Positions 18,936-27,812 are shown, counted from the first letter of the stretch. The stretch is 64,000 nucleotides of DNA from Microbulbifer aggregans (GCF_020524005.1 NZ_JAIVKK010000003.1:310001-374000), one strand, 5' to 3'. The notes: generated by a model from the letters alone, not told the origin. Numbers and translations are program-made.

Positions 18936-19904
18936 TCATCCACCCAGCATGGCCAGGTTCCGCGTTTGCCCCACCTGCCCCTGATGCAGCTGGTGACTGG
19001 CGGCCTTGCCTGTCATCAACTGCTGAATGTGTGATGCCAGCTGGTCACTGTCACCCCCACGGATCACGTCGAGCAGTTCAATTCCCTGATCGGCAAACAG
19101 GCACAGGTGCAGTCGACCCTGGGCCGAAACGCGCAAGCGATTGCAAGTCTGGCAGAAATCTGTCGCGTAGGGGGTAATCAGACCAACCCGTCCCCGATAG
19201 TCCGGGTGGCAATACTCGCGCGCGGGGCCGTCGTCCAACGCCCGGGGTACCGGCTGCCAACCAGTAGCCAGCAGGTACGCCTCGATATCATCACCGCGCA
19301 GGTGGTTACTAATGAAGTAGTCGCGGTTCTCCCCCGTCTGCATAAGTTCGATAAACCGCAGGGTGACAGGGGTATCCACCAGCCATTCCAGAAACTGTCC
19401 GAGGCGCTCGCGGCTGCTCTCGTGATGCAGTACCGCGTTGACTTTGGTTGGCATGCCCAGCGCCAATGCGCGATCTATGCCCTGCAATATGACCGGCAGG
19501 CAATCGTGCCCTGTCATACTGGCGAATTCCGCTGGGTCCAGGCTATCAATGCTGACATTGAGTTGAGAGAGACCAGCCCGATGCCAGTCATCAATGACCT
19601 TCGGGAGCCTGTAGCCATTGGTGGTAATCGCCACTTTCTGAATACCCGGTGTAACCGCCACCTGCTCGATCACCCAGGGCAATTCACGAAATAAAGTGGG
19701 CTCGCCCCCGGTAAGGCGGACCTTGCGCGTCCCCAGGCGGGCAAACGCTCGTACGACCGTGAGCATATCTGCCGCGGTCAATGTCGGATTGAAGTCTGTC
19801 TGCCGATATCCTTCCGGCAGGCAGTAACTGCAGCGGAAGTTGCATTGATCGGTCACGGACAGGCGCAGGTAATAGAACCTGCGGCCGTGGTTGTCTGTCA
19901 GCAT
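18936..19904 (-). CDS. moaA: GTP 3',8-cyclase MoaA
   Basis: This radical-SAM enzyme performs the first step of molybdenum cofactor synthesis. The ATG at 19904, with GGAAAGG six bases upstream, gives 322 residues beginning MLTDNHGRRFYYLRLSVTD. The SAM cluster motif CNFRCSYC is followed by KVRLTGGEPTLF. The second cluster motif is CQTCNRLRVSAQGRLHLC, and the chain ends in the required Gly-Gly. A longer frame to 20027 has no family similarity. moaC, moaD and moaE are not in the window. Confidence 0.95.
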   Translation of the reverse strand: MLTDNHGRRFYYLRLSVTDQCNFRCSYCLPEGYRQTDFNPTLTAADMLTVVRAFARLGTRKVRLTGGEPTLFRELPWVIEQVAVTPGIQKVAITTNGYRLPKVIDDWHRAGLSQLNVSIDSLDPAEFASMTGHDCLPVILQGIDRALALGMPTKVNAVLHHESSRERLGQFLEWLVDTPVTLRFIELMQTGENRDYFISNHLRGDDIEAYLLATGWQPVPRALDDGPAREYCHPDYRGRVGLITPYATDFCQTCNRLRVSAQGRLHLCLFADQGIELLDVIRGGDSDQLASHIQQLMTGKAASHQLHQGQVGQTRNLAMLGG

Positions 19905-20337
19905 TGAACGCCTTTCCAAGTCGGGAGGCCGGAAGATTTCTCCGCCGGCCCTGGTGGGCATACACTCTTGCCCACGGCCCACAGCGCTTATGGCCCCTAT
20001 GCCGGCGTTCCCGTACACAGTTGTCACTTAGCGCTGAAGGCTCGGTGTTATTGCCAGATTTTTAAGTCAGCTCTATATCAAGGTAGCTAAATGGTGCGCC
20101 CTTTGTGATCTGGTACCGGGAATCCATACCGGAAGTTTAACCCGCGCCGGTGCGCAAATTGGAGCTACCATGCCACAAAGCGCGATAACAAGGCGAGCGC
20201 AACCTACCCTTAATCATTCCCCGCCCACTACCGCGACAATCCTGACATATCGACTAGATTGACTCATGTACAAATGGTTCGACCATCAATGGCCGGGCAC
20301 ACAGAAGCGATGCATCGTTATTTTCAGGGAGAGATTC
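19905..20337. other. Intergenic region between moaA and the porin gene
   Basis: This holds the divergent promoters for the minus-strand moaA-mobA-moaB-modA run and the plus-strand porin. Frames extend into it from both sides but lack ribosome sites and homology. I could not identify a molybdenum cofactor riboswitch or a clear sigma-54 site here. Confidence 0.5.
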
Positions 20338-21585
20338 ATGCCTTGCGGAAGCCTTCAAATGTGGCGCAACAAACCAGTCGCTACCGGCGCTGTTGTCATC
20401 GCAGCCAGCATTCTTTCCCTGCTGGTGCTCTCTGATGAGGCGCTCTCTGATGACAACATCACTCAAACTGCTGGTGGCATGATTCGCGACAGTACTGTCG
20501 ACCTGAACTTCCGCCCCCGTTACGAGCATGTCCGCGAAGTCAGCTTTCCCAATCATGCGACAGCCGGCACTCTGCGCAGCCGCCTGACCTGGACCAGTGC
20601 CAGGTTTCAGGGACTGCAGGTATTGCTGGAAGGCGACAACGTCACCTATATCAGCAGTGAGAAATTCAATAATACGGAAAACGGCAAAACCAATTTCCCG
20701 GTGATTGCCGACCCGGACTACAGCGAAATGAATCGTGCCCAGATCAGCTACGCAGCGGAAGACGGTCTGTTTATCGCCGGTCGGCAGCGTATCAACCTGG
20801 ACGACCAGCGTTTTTTCGGCGGCGTTGGCTGGCGCCAGAACGAACAGACTTACGACGCCTTCCGCGTCGAGTGGGCTTTTAACGACCGGCTCTCCGCAGA
20901 CTACTTCTACATATGGAACGTCAACCGGATCTTTGGACCTGATGGCAGTGACAGCGACATCACGGGCCCGGTGAATGCACTGACGGTGGACTACAAGTTA
21001 AAACCTGGTCACACCCTGAGTGGTTTTTTCTATGGCCTCAACTTCCACGATCAGGAAACGCTTGCAAGCTCGACCCTCGGATTCAAGTGGGCAGTAGACT
21101 GCGCCAGCTTTAAGTGGCACCTGCGTGCAGCCGTGCAAAAAGACACTGGAGAAAACCCGCTCGACTATCAGGCCGAATACTACAACGCCGAAATTTCCAC
21201 CAAGCCGCTCCAGGCTTACAAGTTCACCGCCCTTGCCGGCACAGAATGGCTCACGGGCGACGACGAGTGGGCCTTCCAGACACCGCTCGCCACTCTGCAT
21301 AAATTCCAGGGCTTTGACGATAAATTCCTCACCACCCCGGTTGATGGTATCCGCGACTTCTATGCCGGCGGCACGGTTACGGTATTTGATATCAAGATCG
21401 CCGCCACGCTGCACAAGTTCTACAGCGACCGCAACAGTCTGGACTACGGCAACGAGCTGGATCTGGTAGCAACCTACGCAGTGACAAAGAACCTGGGTCT
21501 GCTCGCCAAGTACGCCACCTATGACGCGGATGATTACAGCAGCGATACCGACAAATTCTGGCTGCAATTCGAGCTCAAGTTCTAA
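20338..21585 (+). CDS. Outer-membrane porin, alginate-export-type beta-barrel
   Basis: The product is a probable outer-membrane channel of 415 residues. The ATG at 20338 follows GGGAGA. A hydrophobic N-terminal segment (VIAASILSLLVLSDEALS) serves as signal peptide. The mature part is rich in alternating aromatic beta strands, with DLNFRPRYEHVRE, LRSRLTWTSARFQGLQVLLE and RQRINLDDQRFFGGVGWRQN, and ends FWLQFELKF with a terminal Phe, a barrel-assembly signature. These blocks resemble the alginate-export family. Its place directly upstream of nirB suggests nitrate or nitrite passage rather than alginate; that is inference. Confidence 0.75.
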   Translation: MPCGSLQMWRNKPVATGAVVIAASILSLLVLSDEALSDDNITQTAGGMIRDSTVDLNFRPRYEHVREVSFPNHATAGTLRSRLTWTSARFQGLQVLLEGDNVTYISSEKFNNTENGKTNFPVIADPDYSEMNRAQISYAAEDGLFIAGRQRINLDDQRFFGGVGWRQNEQTYDAFRVEWAFNDRLSADYFYIWNVNRIFGPDGSDSDITGPVNALTVDYKLKPGHTLSGFFYGLNFHDQETLASSTLGFKWAVDCASFKWHLRAAVQKDTGENPLDYQAEYYNAEISTKPLQAYKFTALAGTEWLTGDDEWAFQTPLATLHKFQGFDDKFLTTPVDGIRDFYAGGTVTVFDIKIAATLHKFYSDRNSLDYGNELDLVATYAVTKNLGLLAKYATYDADDYSSDTDKFWLQFELKF

Positions 21586-21758
21586 CCGCGAGCCCAGGTA
21601 AATGAGCACCAGGACAGGATCCTCAGCGCAAGCGCTACGCCCTACCGGGGTGCGCAATGTGAAATTCGCGCACCAAAAATGCACCGCACTGTAATCGATA
21701 TTACTCCTTCATTCTCAGTTACCGCCCTGAATCCCCCGGAATTCCGTTCGCCTTCGAA

Positions 21759-21775
21759 TTGGCACGAAGATTGAA
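21759..21775 (+). promoter_or_regulatory. Sigma-54 (RpoN) promoter for nirB operon
   Basis: TTGGCACGAAGATTGAA matches the -24/-12 consensus YTGGCACGNNNNTTGCW at every fixed position except A for C in the -12 element. Spacing is exact. It lies 140 bases upstream of nirB, implying a leader of roughly 125-130 bases. RpoN control with NtrC or a nitrate-responsive activator is usual for nitrate assimilation operons. Confidence 0.65.
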
Positions 21776-21808
21776 TACTACTAATCACAACTCGACATTC
21801 TTTTCCCA

Positions 21809-21841
21809 AGGCAACGGCGCCTGAACTCTTCGATAGAAGAG
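21809..21841 (+). promoter_or_regulatory. Tandem leader hairpins, possible ANTAR-type antitermination target
   Basis: AGGC and GCCT pair around the six-base loop AACGGC, which has A at position 1 and G at position 4 as in RNA targets of ANTAR regulators such as NasR/NasT. Four bases later CTCTTC and GAAGAG pair around GATA. The second loop does not fit the hexaloop rule cleanly. No ANTAR protein is in the window, so this is only suggestive. Confidence 0.3.
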
Positions 21842-21914
21842 AGCCGCCGGTGCTGTCATACCCCCACCCCGCTCCCCCTTCTGTCGCGATGTTCAGGCGA
21901 ACACGGCAGAGATT

Positions 21915-24443
21915 ATGGTTAAGCAAAAAATCGTCGTTATCGGCAATGGCATGGTGGGCCACCACTTTCTGGAACAGCTGGCGAACCGTCCCGAACGGGA
22001 GATGTTCGATATCGTCGTGTTCTGCGCAGAACCCCGCCCCGCCTACGACCGGGTACACCTGTCGGAATATTTCAGTGGCCGCACCGCCGATGACCTGGCC
22101 ATGGGCAAGATCGCACAGTACCGGGAATGGGGCTACGACCTGCGCCTCAACGACGCCGCGATCAATATCGATCGCGCAGCCAAAAGCGTCACCGCGGCCA
22201 GCGGTGCAAATGAGACCTACGATCACCTGATTCTCGCCACCGGCTCCTATCCTTTTGTTCCTCCCATTCCGGGTCATGAACACGAAAAGTGTTTTGTTTA
22301 CCGCACCCTAGAAGACCTAGACAAAATCCAGGCTGCGGCTAAAAACGGGCAGGTAGGTGTAGTCGTAGGCGGTGGCCTGCTTGGTCTGGAGGCCGCCAAT
22401 GCGCTGAAAAAGCTGGGGCTCGAAGCTCATGTGGTGGAATTTGCCCCGGGGCTGATGTCCGTTCAGCTGGACGAAGGCGGCTCAAAATTACTGCGGGAAA
22501 AAATTGAAGAGCTGGGTGTAACGGTTCACACCAGCACGGCCACCGAGCTGATCGAGGAAGTGGCCGGTGGCCGCCTGCGTATGCAGTTCAAAGGCGAAGC
22601 GGAGCTGGCTACCGACCTGATCGTATTCTCTGCCGGTATCCGCCCGGAAGACAGCCTGGCGAAATCCGCCGGTATCGAACTGGGCGAGCGCGGCGGCATC
22701 GTGGTCGATAACCACTGTCGCACTTCTGACCCGAACATCTTCGCCATCGGCGAATGCGCCCTGTACGACAACCGGATTTTCGGCCTGGTAGCACCCGGCT
22801 ATAGCATGGCCCGCACTGTGGTTTCACTGCTGTGTGGCGAGGCGGCCGAGTTCAACGGTGCCGATATGAGTACCAAACTGAAGCTGCTGGGTGTGGAAGT
22901 TGGCTCCATTGGCGACGCTCACGGCCGCGCCGAAGACTCAGCGGCGATCACGTTTGTGGATGAGCAGAGCGGTGTCTACAAACGCATGATCACCGACCGC
23001 GCGGGCAAGAAGTTGCGCGGCGCGGTACTCGTGGGCGATACCTCGGATTACGACACCCTGCTGCAATACCACCTCAACGACATGGATCTGCCCGATCATC
23101 CGGAACAGCTGATCCTGCCCGCTCTGGACGGCGCCGCTCCGGCGCTGGGCGCAGACGCCCTGCCGGATACCGCGACCATCTGTTCCTGCCATAACGTGAG
23201 CAAGGGCGACATTGTCGGTGCCGTTCAGGGAGGCTGCTGTTCACTCGGCGACGTCAAAGGGGCGACCAAGGCTTCAACCGGGTGTGGGGGCTGCTCGGCA
23301 CTGCTGAAAAATGTGGTGGATGCGGAGTTGGCCGCACTCGGTATGGAAGTGAATACGGATCTATGCCCGCATTTTCCCTACACCCGCCAGGAAATTTTCC
23401 ACATGGTGCAGGTGGAGGAGATCAAGACATTCGACGAACTGCTGCACAAGCACGGCAGCGGCAAGGGCTGCGAAATCTGCAAACCGACGGCGGCTTCCAT
23501 TTTTGCTTCCCTCTGGAACGAACATATCCACAAGAAACCTCACGTTGGCTTGCAGGATACCAATGACACGTTTATGGCCAATATGCAGAAAAACGGTACC
23601 TATTCCGTGGTGCCGCGTATTGCCGGTGGTGAGATTACGCCGGACAAGCTGATTGTGCTGGGCCAGGTGGCGAAGAAATATGACCTGTACACAAAGATTA
23701 CCGGGGGCCAGCGGATCGATCTTTTCGGCGCGCGGCTGGAGGAGTTGCCGGAAATCTGGCGCGAGCTGACGGATGCGGGGTTCGAAACCGGCCACGCGTA
23801 TGGCAAGTCGCTGCGTACGGTGAAATCCTGCGTGGGCAGCACCTGGTGTCGCTTCGGAGTGCAGGACAGTGTGGGCATGGCGCTGGCGGTGGAGAACCGC
23901 TACAAGGGCCTGCGCTCGCCGCACAAGATCAAGATGGCGGTTTCCGGGTGTACCCGTGAGTGTGCCGAGGCGCAGAGTAAGGATATCGGGGTGATTGCCA
24001 CAGAGAACGGTTGGAATCTGTATGTGTGCGGCAACGGTGGTATGCGCCCGCGCCATGCGGACCTGTTTGCGACGGACCTCGACGATGTCACGCTGATCCG
24101 ATATATCGATCGCATTCTGATGTTTTATGTGCGCACCGCAGACAAGCTGCAACGCACTTCGGTGTGGCTGGAGAATCTGGAAGGCGGTCTGGAGTACCTG
24201 CGCGAGGTGGTGATCGAGGACAAGCTTGGGATCAGCGAGGAGCTGGAACGCCAGATGGGCAATGTGGTCGGCACTTACCAGTGCGAGTGGAAAACCGCAA
24301 TCAACGACCCGGAGATGCTCAAGCGCTTCCGCCAGTTTGTGAACACCGATGTGAAAGACGAAAAAATCGTATTTGTGGAAGAGCGCAAGCAGCGTCGCCC
24401 GGCCACCCGCGAAGAAATCGTCGAAATTGCAGAGCCTGCCTAG
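21915..24443 (+). CDS. nirB: Assimilatory nitrite reductase [NAD(P)H] large subunit
   Basis: NirB reduces nitrite to ammonium with electrons from NAD(P)H via FAD, iron-sulfur clusters and siroheme. The 842-residue protein starts with FAD/NAD motifs (VVIGNGMVGHHFLEQL; VGVVVGGGLLGLEAANAL). BFD-type [2Fe-2S] motifs follow from about residue 420 (CSCHNVSKGDI, STGCGGCSAL). The two ferredoxin-nitrite reductase half-domains carry the siroheme/[4Fe-4S] cysteines CVGSTWCRFG (about 639) and SGCTRECAEAQ (about 677). Unusually, nirD starts 284 bases later, separated by a palindromic repeat. Confidence 0.95.
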   Translation: MVKQKIVVIGNGMVGHHFLEQLANRPEREMFDIVVFCAEPRPAYDRVHLSEYFSGRTADDLAMGKIAQYREWGYDLRLNDAAINIDRAAKSVTAASGANETYDHLILATGSYPFVPPIPGHEHEKCFVYRTLEDLDKIQAAAKNGQVGVVVGGGLLGLEAANALKKLGLEAHVVEFAPGLMSVQLDEGGSKLLREKIEELGVTVHTSTATELIEEVAGGRLRMQFKGEAELATDLIVFSAGIRPEDSLAKSAGIELGERGGIVVDNHCRTSDPNIFAIGECALYDNRIFGLVAPGYSMARTVVSLLCGEAAEFNGADMSTKLKLLGVEVGSIGDAHGRAEDSAAITFVDEQSGVYKRMITDRAGKKLRGAVLVGDTSDYDTLLQYHLNDMDLPDHPEQLILPALDGAAPALGADALPDTATICSCHNVSKGDIVGAVQGGCCSLGDVKGATKASTGCGGCSALLKNVVDAELAALGMEVNTDLCPHFPYTRQEIFHMVQVEEIKTFDELLHKHGSGKGCEICKPTAASIFASLWNEHIHKKPHVGLQDTNDTFMANMQKNGTYSVVPRIAGGEITPDKLIVLGQVAKKYDLYTKITGGQRIDLFGARLEELPEIWRELTDAGFETGHAYGKSLRTVKSCVGSTWCRFGVQDSVGMALAVENRYKGLRSPHKIKMAVSGCTRECAEAQSKDIGVIATENGWNLYVCGNGGMRPRHADLFATDLDDVTLIRYIDRILMFYVRTADKLQRTSVWLENLEGGLEYLREVVIEDKLGISEELERQMGNVVGTYQCEWKTAINDPEMLKRFRQFVNTDVKDEKIVFVEERKQRRPATREEIVEIAEPA

Positions 24444-24464
24444 CTTTTTCCTAGCTCGGTGGCG

Positions 24465-24573
24465 GTGGAGCACCAGGCATAAGGTTTCAGGACCGCTGTG
24501 AACCCATCCATGGGCGCTGCGGCGCAAACATCCTGTTTGCGACGCTCCTGAAACCTTATGCCCGGCACTCCAC
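24465..24573 (+). repeat. Nested palindromic repeat, copy A (subtype 1)
   Basis: Long outer arms (24465-24492 and 24546-24573) pair imperfectly. Inside is the core CCGCTGTGAACCCATCCATG, then a hairpin GCAAACA/TGTTTGC with TCC at its tip. The left and right edges carry GGTGGCGGTGG and CCACCTTCGCAT, shared with copy B. It lies between nirB and nirD. See the findings for comparison of the four copies. Confidence 0.85.
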
Positions 24574-24615
24574 CTTCGCATCGAGATTTGACGCTGATTC
24601 CCGTAATTTCGGCGT

Positions 24616-24649
24616 CGTCATGCCGGACTTGATCCGGTACGGAATCCAG
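24616..24649 (+). repeat. Short repeat-like hairpin sequence upstream of nirD
   Basis: The stretch begins CGTCATGCCGGACTTGATCC and ends GGAATCCAG, with arms CCGGA/TCCGG around CTTGA. It resembles the small intergenic hairpin repeats of this wording found in many proteobacterial genomes. Only one copy is seen in this window. Confidence 0.4.
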
Positions 24650-24727
24650 CCCCACCCAGGCTGAAAAAGAAAACAGTATTAAGAATTTCACCATCCAACT
24701 CTTCCCATACAGATGTGGAGAACCAGA

Positions 24728-25084
24728 ATGAGCAAAGTTGCCATAACCCGCGCCGAATGGCGGCAAGTCTGTCAGCGATCAGATCTTGTCGCCGAATCCG
24801 GAGTGTGCGCTCTGTTGGGCGATCGCCAGATTGCCCTTTTTTTTCTTCCCCAACAGGAACCCCAGCTGTACGCCATAGACAATTGGGATCCGATTGCCCA
24901 GGCCGGCGTCATTGGTCGCGGCCTTGTGGCGGAGATCGACGGCGAGCTGACTGTCGCCTCTCCTCTGTATAAGCAGCATTACCGACTGTCAGATGGCCAG
25001 TGTCTTGAGGAGGCGGATATTCAGCTCGCCGTGTACCCGGTCGCGTTTGAAGGTGACGATGTACTGATTCGACTCGATCAGTAA
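24728..25084 (+). CDS. nirD: Nitrite reductase [NAD(P)H] small subunit
   Basis: NirD is the Rieske-like small partner of NirB. The 118-residue protein from the ATG at 24728 (GGAGA nearby) contains GVCALLGDRQIALFFLPQQE, YAIDNWDPIAQAGVIGRGLV and SPLYKQHYRLSDGQCLE, the normal NirD blocks. As in other NirD proteins, the Rieske Cys-His cluster ligands are not conserved. It starts 284 bases after nirB, whereas nirBD are usually adjacent. It is followed by the nitrate reductase gene after 25 bases. Confidence 0.93.
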   Translation: MSKVAITRAEWRQVCQRSDLVAESGVCALLGDRQIALFFLPQQEPQLYAIDNWDPIAQAGVIGRGLVAEIDGELTVASPLYKQHYRLSDGQCLEEADIQLAVYPVAFEGDDVLIRLDQ

Positions 25085-25109
25085 GCACATACAACATAAG
25101 CAGTGCACG

Positions 25110-27812
25110 ATGGCTTTAACAGAATTATTCAGCGCTCGTAAGTCCTGTACCACCTGCCCATACTGCGGCGTGGGCTGTGGGATTGCCGCTACGCGGGAGA
25201 TTTCGTCTTCCGGCGGCGACGAAGTTATCCACATACAGGGTGACGAGCAGCACCCGGCTAATATGGGCAAGTTGTGTGTAAAGGGGTCATCCCTGGCAGA
25301 AACGCTGGGGAATCATGGCCGCCTGTTGCGACCGCGACTGCACGGTAAGGAGTGTGATTGGGAAACGGCACTGGATTTCGCGGTTTCCAGGTTACGTGAC
25401 ACCATCACCGAATATGGCCCCGATTCGGTGGCTTTTTACCTCTCCGGCCAGTTGCTGACGGAGGATTACTACGTTGCCAACAAGCTGGCGAAGGGTTTCA
25501 TCGGCACCGGCAATGTAGATACCAATTCGCGCCTGTGTATGTCTTCTGCCGTAGCGGCGTACAAGCGCGCACTGGGTGCCGATGCCGTTCCCTGCAACTA
25601 TGAGGATCTGGACGAGGCGGAGCTGGTTGTTTTGATCGGCTCCAACGCGGCCTGGACTCATCCCATTCTGTTCCAGCGCATGCAGGCCGGGCCTGCGAAA
25701 CTGGCTGTGGTCGATCCCCGCTGCAGTGCGACCAGTGAGATGGCAGATTTGCACCTGGCCATTGCGCCGGGAAGTGATGCGGCGCTATTCAATGGCCTGC
25801 TGCATTATCTCGCCGAGCACGGCGAGCTGGATCACAGCTTTATTGATCAGCATACGGATAACTTTGCCGATGCGCTTTATGCCGCTGCTGAGTGGATTCC
25901 ATCCCGGGTAGCGGAATACTGCAAAGTGGATCTGGATCGGCTGCTGGATTTTTATGAGCTTTTTCGCTCGACAGAAAAAACCGTAAGCTTTTATTCACAG
26001 GGGGTGAATCAGTCCAGTAGCGGTACGGATAAAAACAATTCAATTATCAATTGCCACCTTGCAACTGGCCGCATCGGCAAGTCCGGCTGCGGACCTTTTT
26101 CCATCACTGGCCAACCAAACGCCATGGGTGGACGTGAAGTAGGCGGGCTGGCGAATATGCTTGCTGCGCACATGGACTTCACGGGAGACAATATCGATCG
26201 CGTGGCTCGGTTCTGGAATGCGACGAATATCGCGCAAAAGCCCGGGCTGAAAGCCGTGGATCTGTTTGAGGCAATCGATTCGGGCAAGGTGAAAGCAGTG
26301 TGGATCATGGCGACCAACCCGGCAGTGAGCATGCCGGATGCACGCAAGGTGGCCGCGGCGCTGAGAAAATGTCCGACCGTGATTGTTGCCGACTGCGTAC
26401 CTGATACCGATACTGCGCGCTGTGCCGACCTGCTGCTACCCGCCACGACCTGGGGAGAGAAATCCGGGACGGTAACCAACTCCGAGCGCCGGATTTCGCG
26501 GCAGAAAAATTTTTTAGCAAAGCCCGGTCAGGCACGTCATGACTGGGAAATCATCTGTGAAGTCGGCAGACGGCTAGGTTATGCGGATGCGTTCAACTTC
26601 ACGAGCCCGGCAGAAATTTTTCGCGAGCACGCGGCGTTGTCGGGGTTCGGAAATGGGACCGGGCAAAGCCGACGCGCCTTCGATATTTCCGCACTGGCCA
26701 CTATCGGCGACCACGACTACGACTATTTCATTCCGGTGCAATGGCCGGTCAATGCCGATAATCCACAGGGAACTGCGCGACTGTTCACGGACGGAAACTT
26801 TTACACCCCCAATGGCCGCGCCCGCTTTATCCCCATCAGTCCGCAGAGGCCGAAGCAGAAAACCGACGACGACTATCCTCTGGTAGTGAACAGTGGTCGC
26901 CTGCGCGATCAGTGGCACACCATGACCCGCACAGCACGTGCACGCAAACTGTTGGATCACACCGAGGCCCCCCAAGTACATCTTCATCCACAGGAAGCAA
27001 CACAGTTTTCGATCTTGGATGGTCAGCTGGTGCGTATGAAAAGCAAAACTGGTCAGTTCGTCGGCCGTGCCAAAGTAACCGCTAATCAGAAGCCCGGCCA
27101 ACTGTTTGCGCCCATCCACTGGAGCGACAGCCTCGCCCAGGATGCAACGGTCAGCGCCCTCGCCGCTCCGGGAACGGATCCGTTTTCAGGGCAGCCGGAG
27201 TTCAAGCAACTGGCAGTTAATATCCAGCCGCTGTACGCCCACAGTTATGCCTGTCTGCTTCTACGTAGCGAAACTGCCGAAGCGTTACACCGCCTTATAC
27301 TGTCCGGCGACCAGTCAATGCAGAAGACGTTGCTGCACTGGTACCGTGTCCCAGTGGAAGGCGGCTACCGGTTCGAACTGGCCCTGAGTTCACCACCGGA
27401 CTGGCAGGCGCTCGCCAGCAAGCTGTTTAGCCGGACACACCAACCACTCAATCGCCAACATCTACAGCTAGCTAAAGGTGAGCGCTGGCTTTTCCACAGC
27501 GAACAGGTGGACTTACTGCTGTTCACCAGCGCCGAATGGCAATCCCTACCCGATCGTAAAACTCTGGAAAATACCCTGCAGCAACCGTTACCGGACATGC
27601 CCGCCAGACTCCTCCACGATGTCCCTGCGGGCGCACAGATGGTGTGCACCTGTTTGCAGGTTTCCCAAAAGGAAATCGAGGCGGCTATCGCCGAAGGCGC
27701 TGCAACGGTGGACAAACTTGGTGAGAGGCTGGGCTGTGGTACCAACTGCGGTTCCTGCAAGCCAGAAATCTCAGCTTTGATAACCAGCAACCTCGCCTTA
27801 GTAGCCAGCTAA
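25110..27812 (+). CDS. nasA: Assimilatory nitrate reductase, catalytic subunit with C-terminal BFD domain
   Basis: This cytosolic molybdopterin enzyme reduces nitrate to nitrite. The 900-residue chain opens with the [4Fe-4S] motif CPYCGVGCGIAATRE plus GKLCVKG. SRLCMSSAVAAYKRALGAD supplies the Cys ligand to Mo (about 142). Next are AWTHPILFQRMQ, FSITGQPNAMGGREVGGL and the C-terminal molybdopterin-dinucleotide-binding domain (NSGRLRDQWHTMTRT). The last 60 residues form a [2Fe-2S] BFD-like domain (CTCLQVSQKEI ... GCGTNCGSCKPEI), typical of NasA/NarB-like enzymes that take electrons from a flavoprotein or ferredoxin. No separate NasB-type reductase gene is nearby. Confidence 0.94.
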   Translation: MALTELFSARKSCTTCPYCGVGCGIAATREISSSGGDEVIHIQGDEQHPANMGKLCVKGSSLAETLGNHGRLLRPRLHGKECDWETALDFAVSRLRDTITEYGPDSVAFYLSGQLLTEDYYVANKLAKGFIGTGNVDTNSRLCMSSAVAAYKRALGADAVPCNYEDLDEAELVVLIGSNAAWTHPILFQRMQAGPAKLAVVDPRCSATSEMADLHLAIAPGSDAALFNGLLHYLAEHGELDHSFIDQHTDNFADALYAAAEWIPSRVAEYCKVDLDRLLDFYELFRSTEKTVSFYSQGVNQSSSGTDKNNSIINCHLATGRIGKSGCGPFSITGQPNAMGGREVGGLANMLAAHMDFTGDNIDRVARFWNATNIAQKPGLKAVDLFEAIDSGKVKAVWIMATNPAVSMPDARKVAAALRKCPTVIVADCVPDTDTARCADLLLPATTWGEKSGTVTNSERRISRQKNFLAKPGQARHDWEIICEVGRRLGYADAFNFTSPAEIFREHAALSGFGNGTGQSRRAFDISALATIGDHDYDYFIPVQWPVNADNPQGTARLFTDGNFYTPNGRARFIPISPQRPKQKTDDDYPLVVNSGRLRDQWHTMTRTARARKLLDHTEAPQVHLHPQEATQFSILDGQLVRMKSKTGQFVGRAKVTANQKPGQLFAPIHWSDSLAQDATVSALAAPGTDPFSGQPEFKQLAVNIQPLYAHSYACLLLRSETAEALHRLILSGDQSMQKTLLHWYRVPVEGGYRFELALSSPPDWQALASKLFSRTHQPLNRQHLQLAKGERWLFHSEQVDLLLFTSAEWQSLPDRKTLENTLQQPLPDMPARLLHDVPAGAQMVCTCLQVSQKEIEAAIAEGAATVDKLGERLGCGTNCGSCKPEISALITSNLALVAS

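Larger units (their letters stand above)
21586..21914 (+). other. nirB upstream region with sigma-54-like promoter and structured leader
   Basis: This 329-base gap separates the porin from nirB. It holds a sigma-54-type promoter match (21759-21775) and, in the predicted leader RNA, two small hairpins (21809-21822 and 21826-21841). No coding frame is supported. Confidence 0.6.

Noticed and set aside
19905-20337. Molybdenum cofactor riboswitch upstream of moaA
   Set aside because: I could not recognise the conserved junction elements by eye on the minus strand. A covariance-model search would be needed to claim it.
23361-24581. 406-codon minus-strand frame opposite nirB
   Set aside because: It is a shadow of the nirB coding sequence and its composition follows nirB codons. 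It extends into palindrome copy A and has no recognisable domain.
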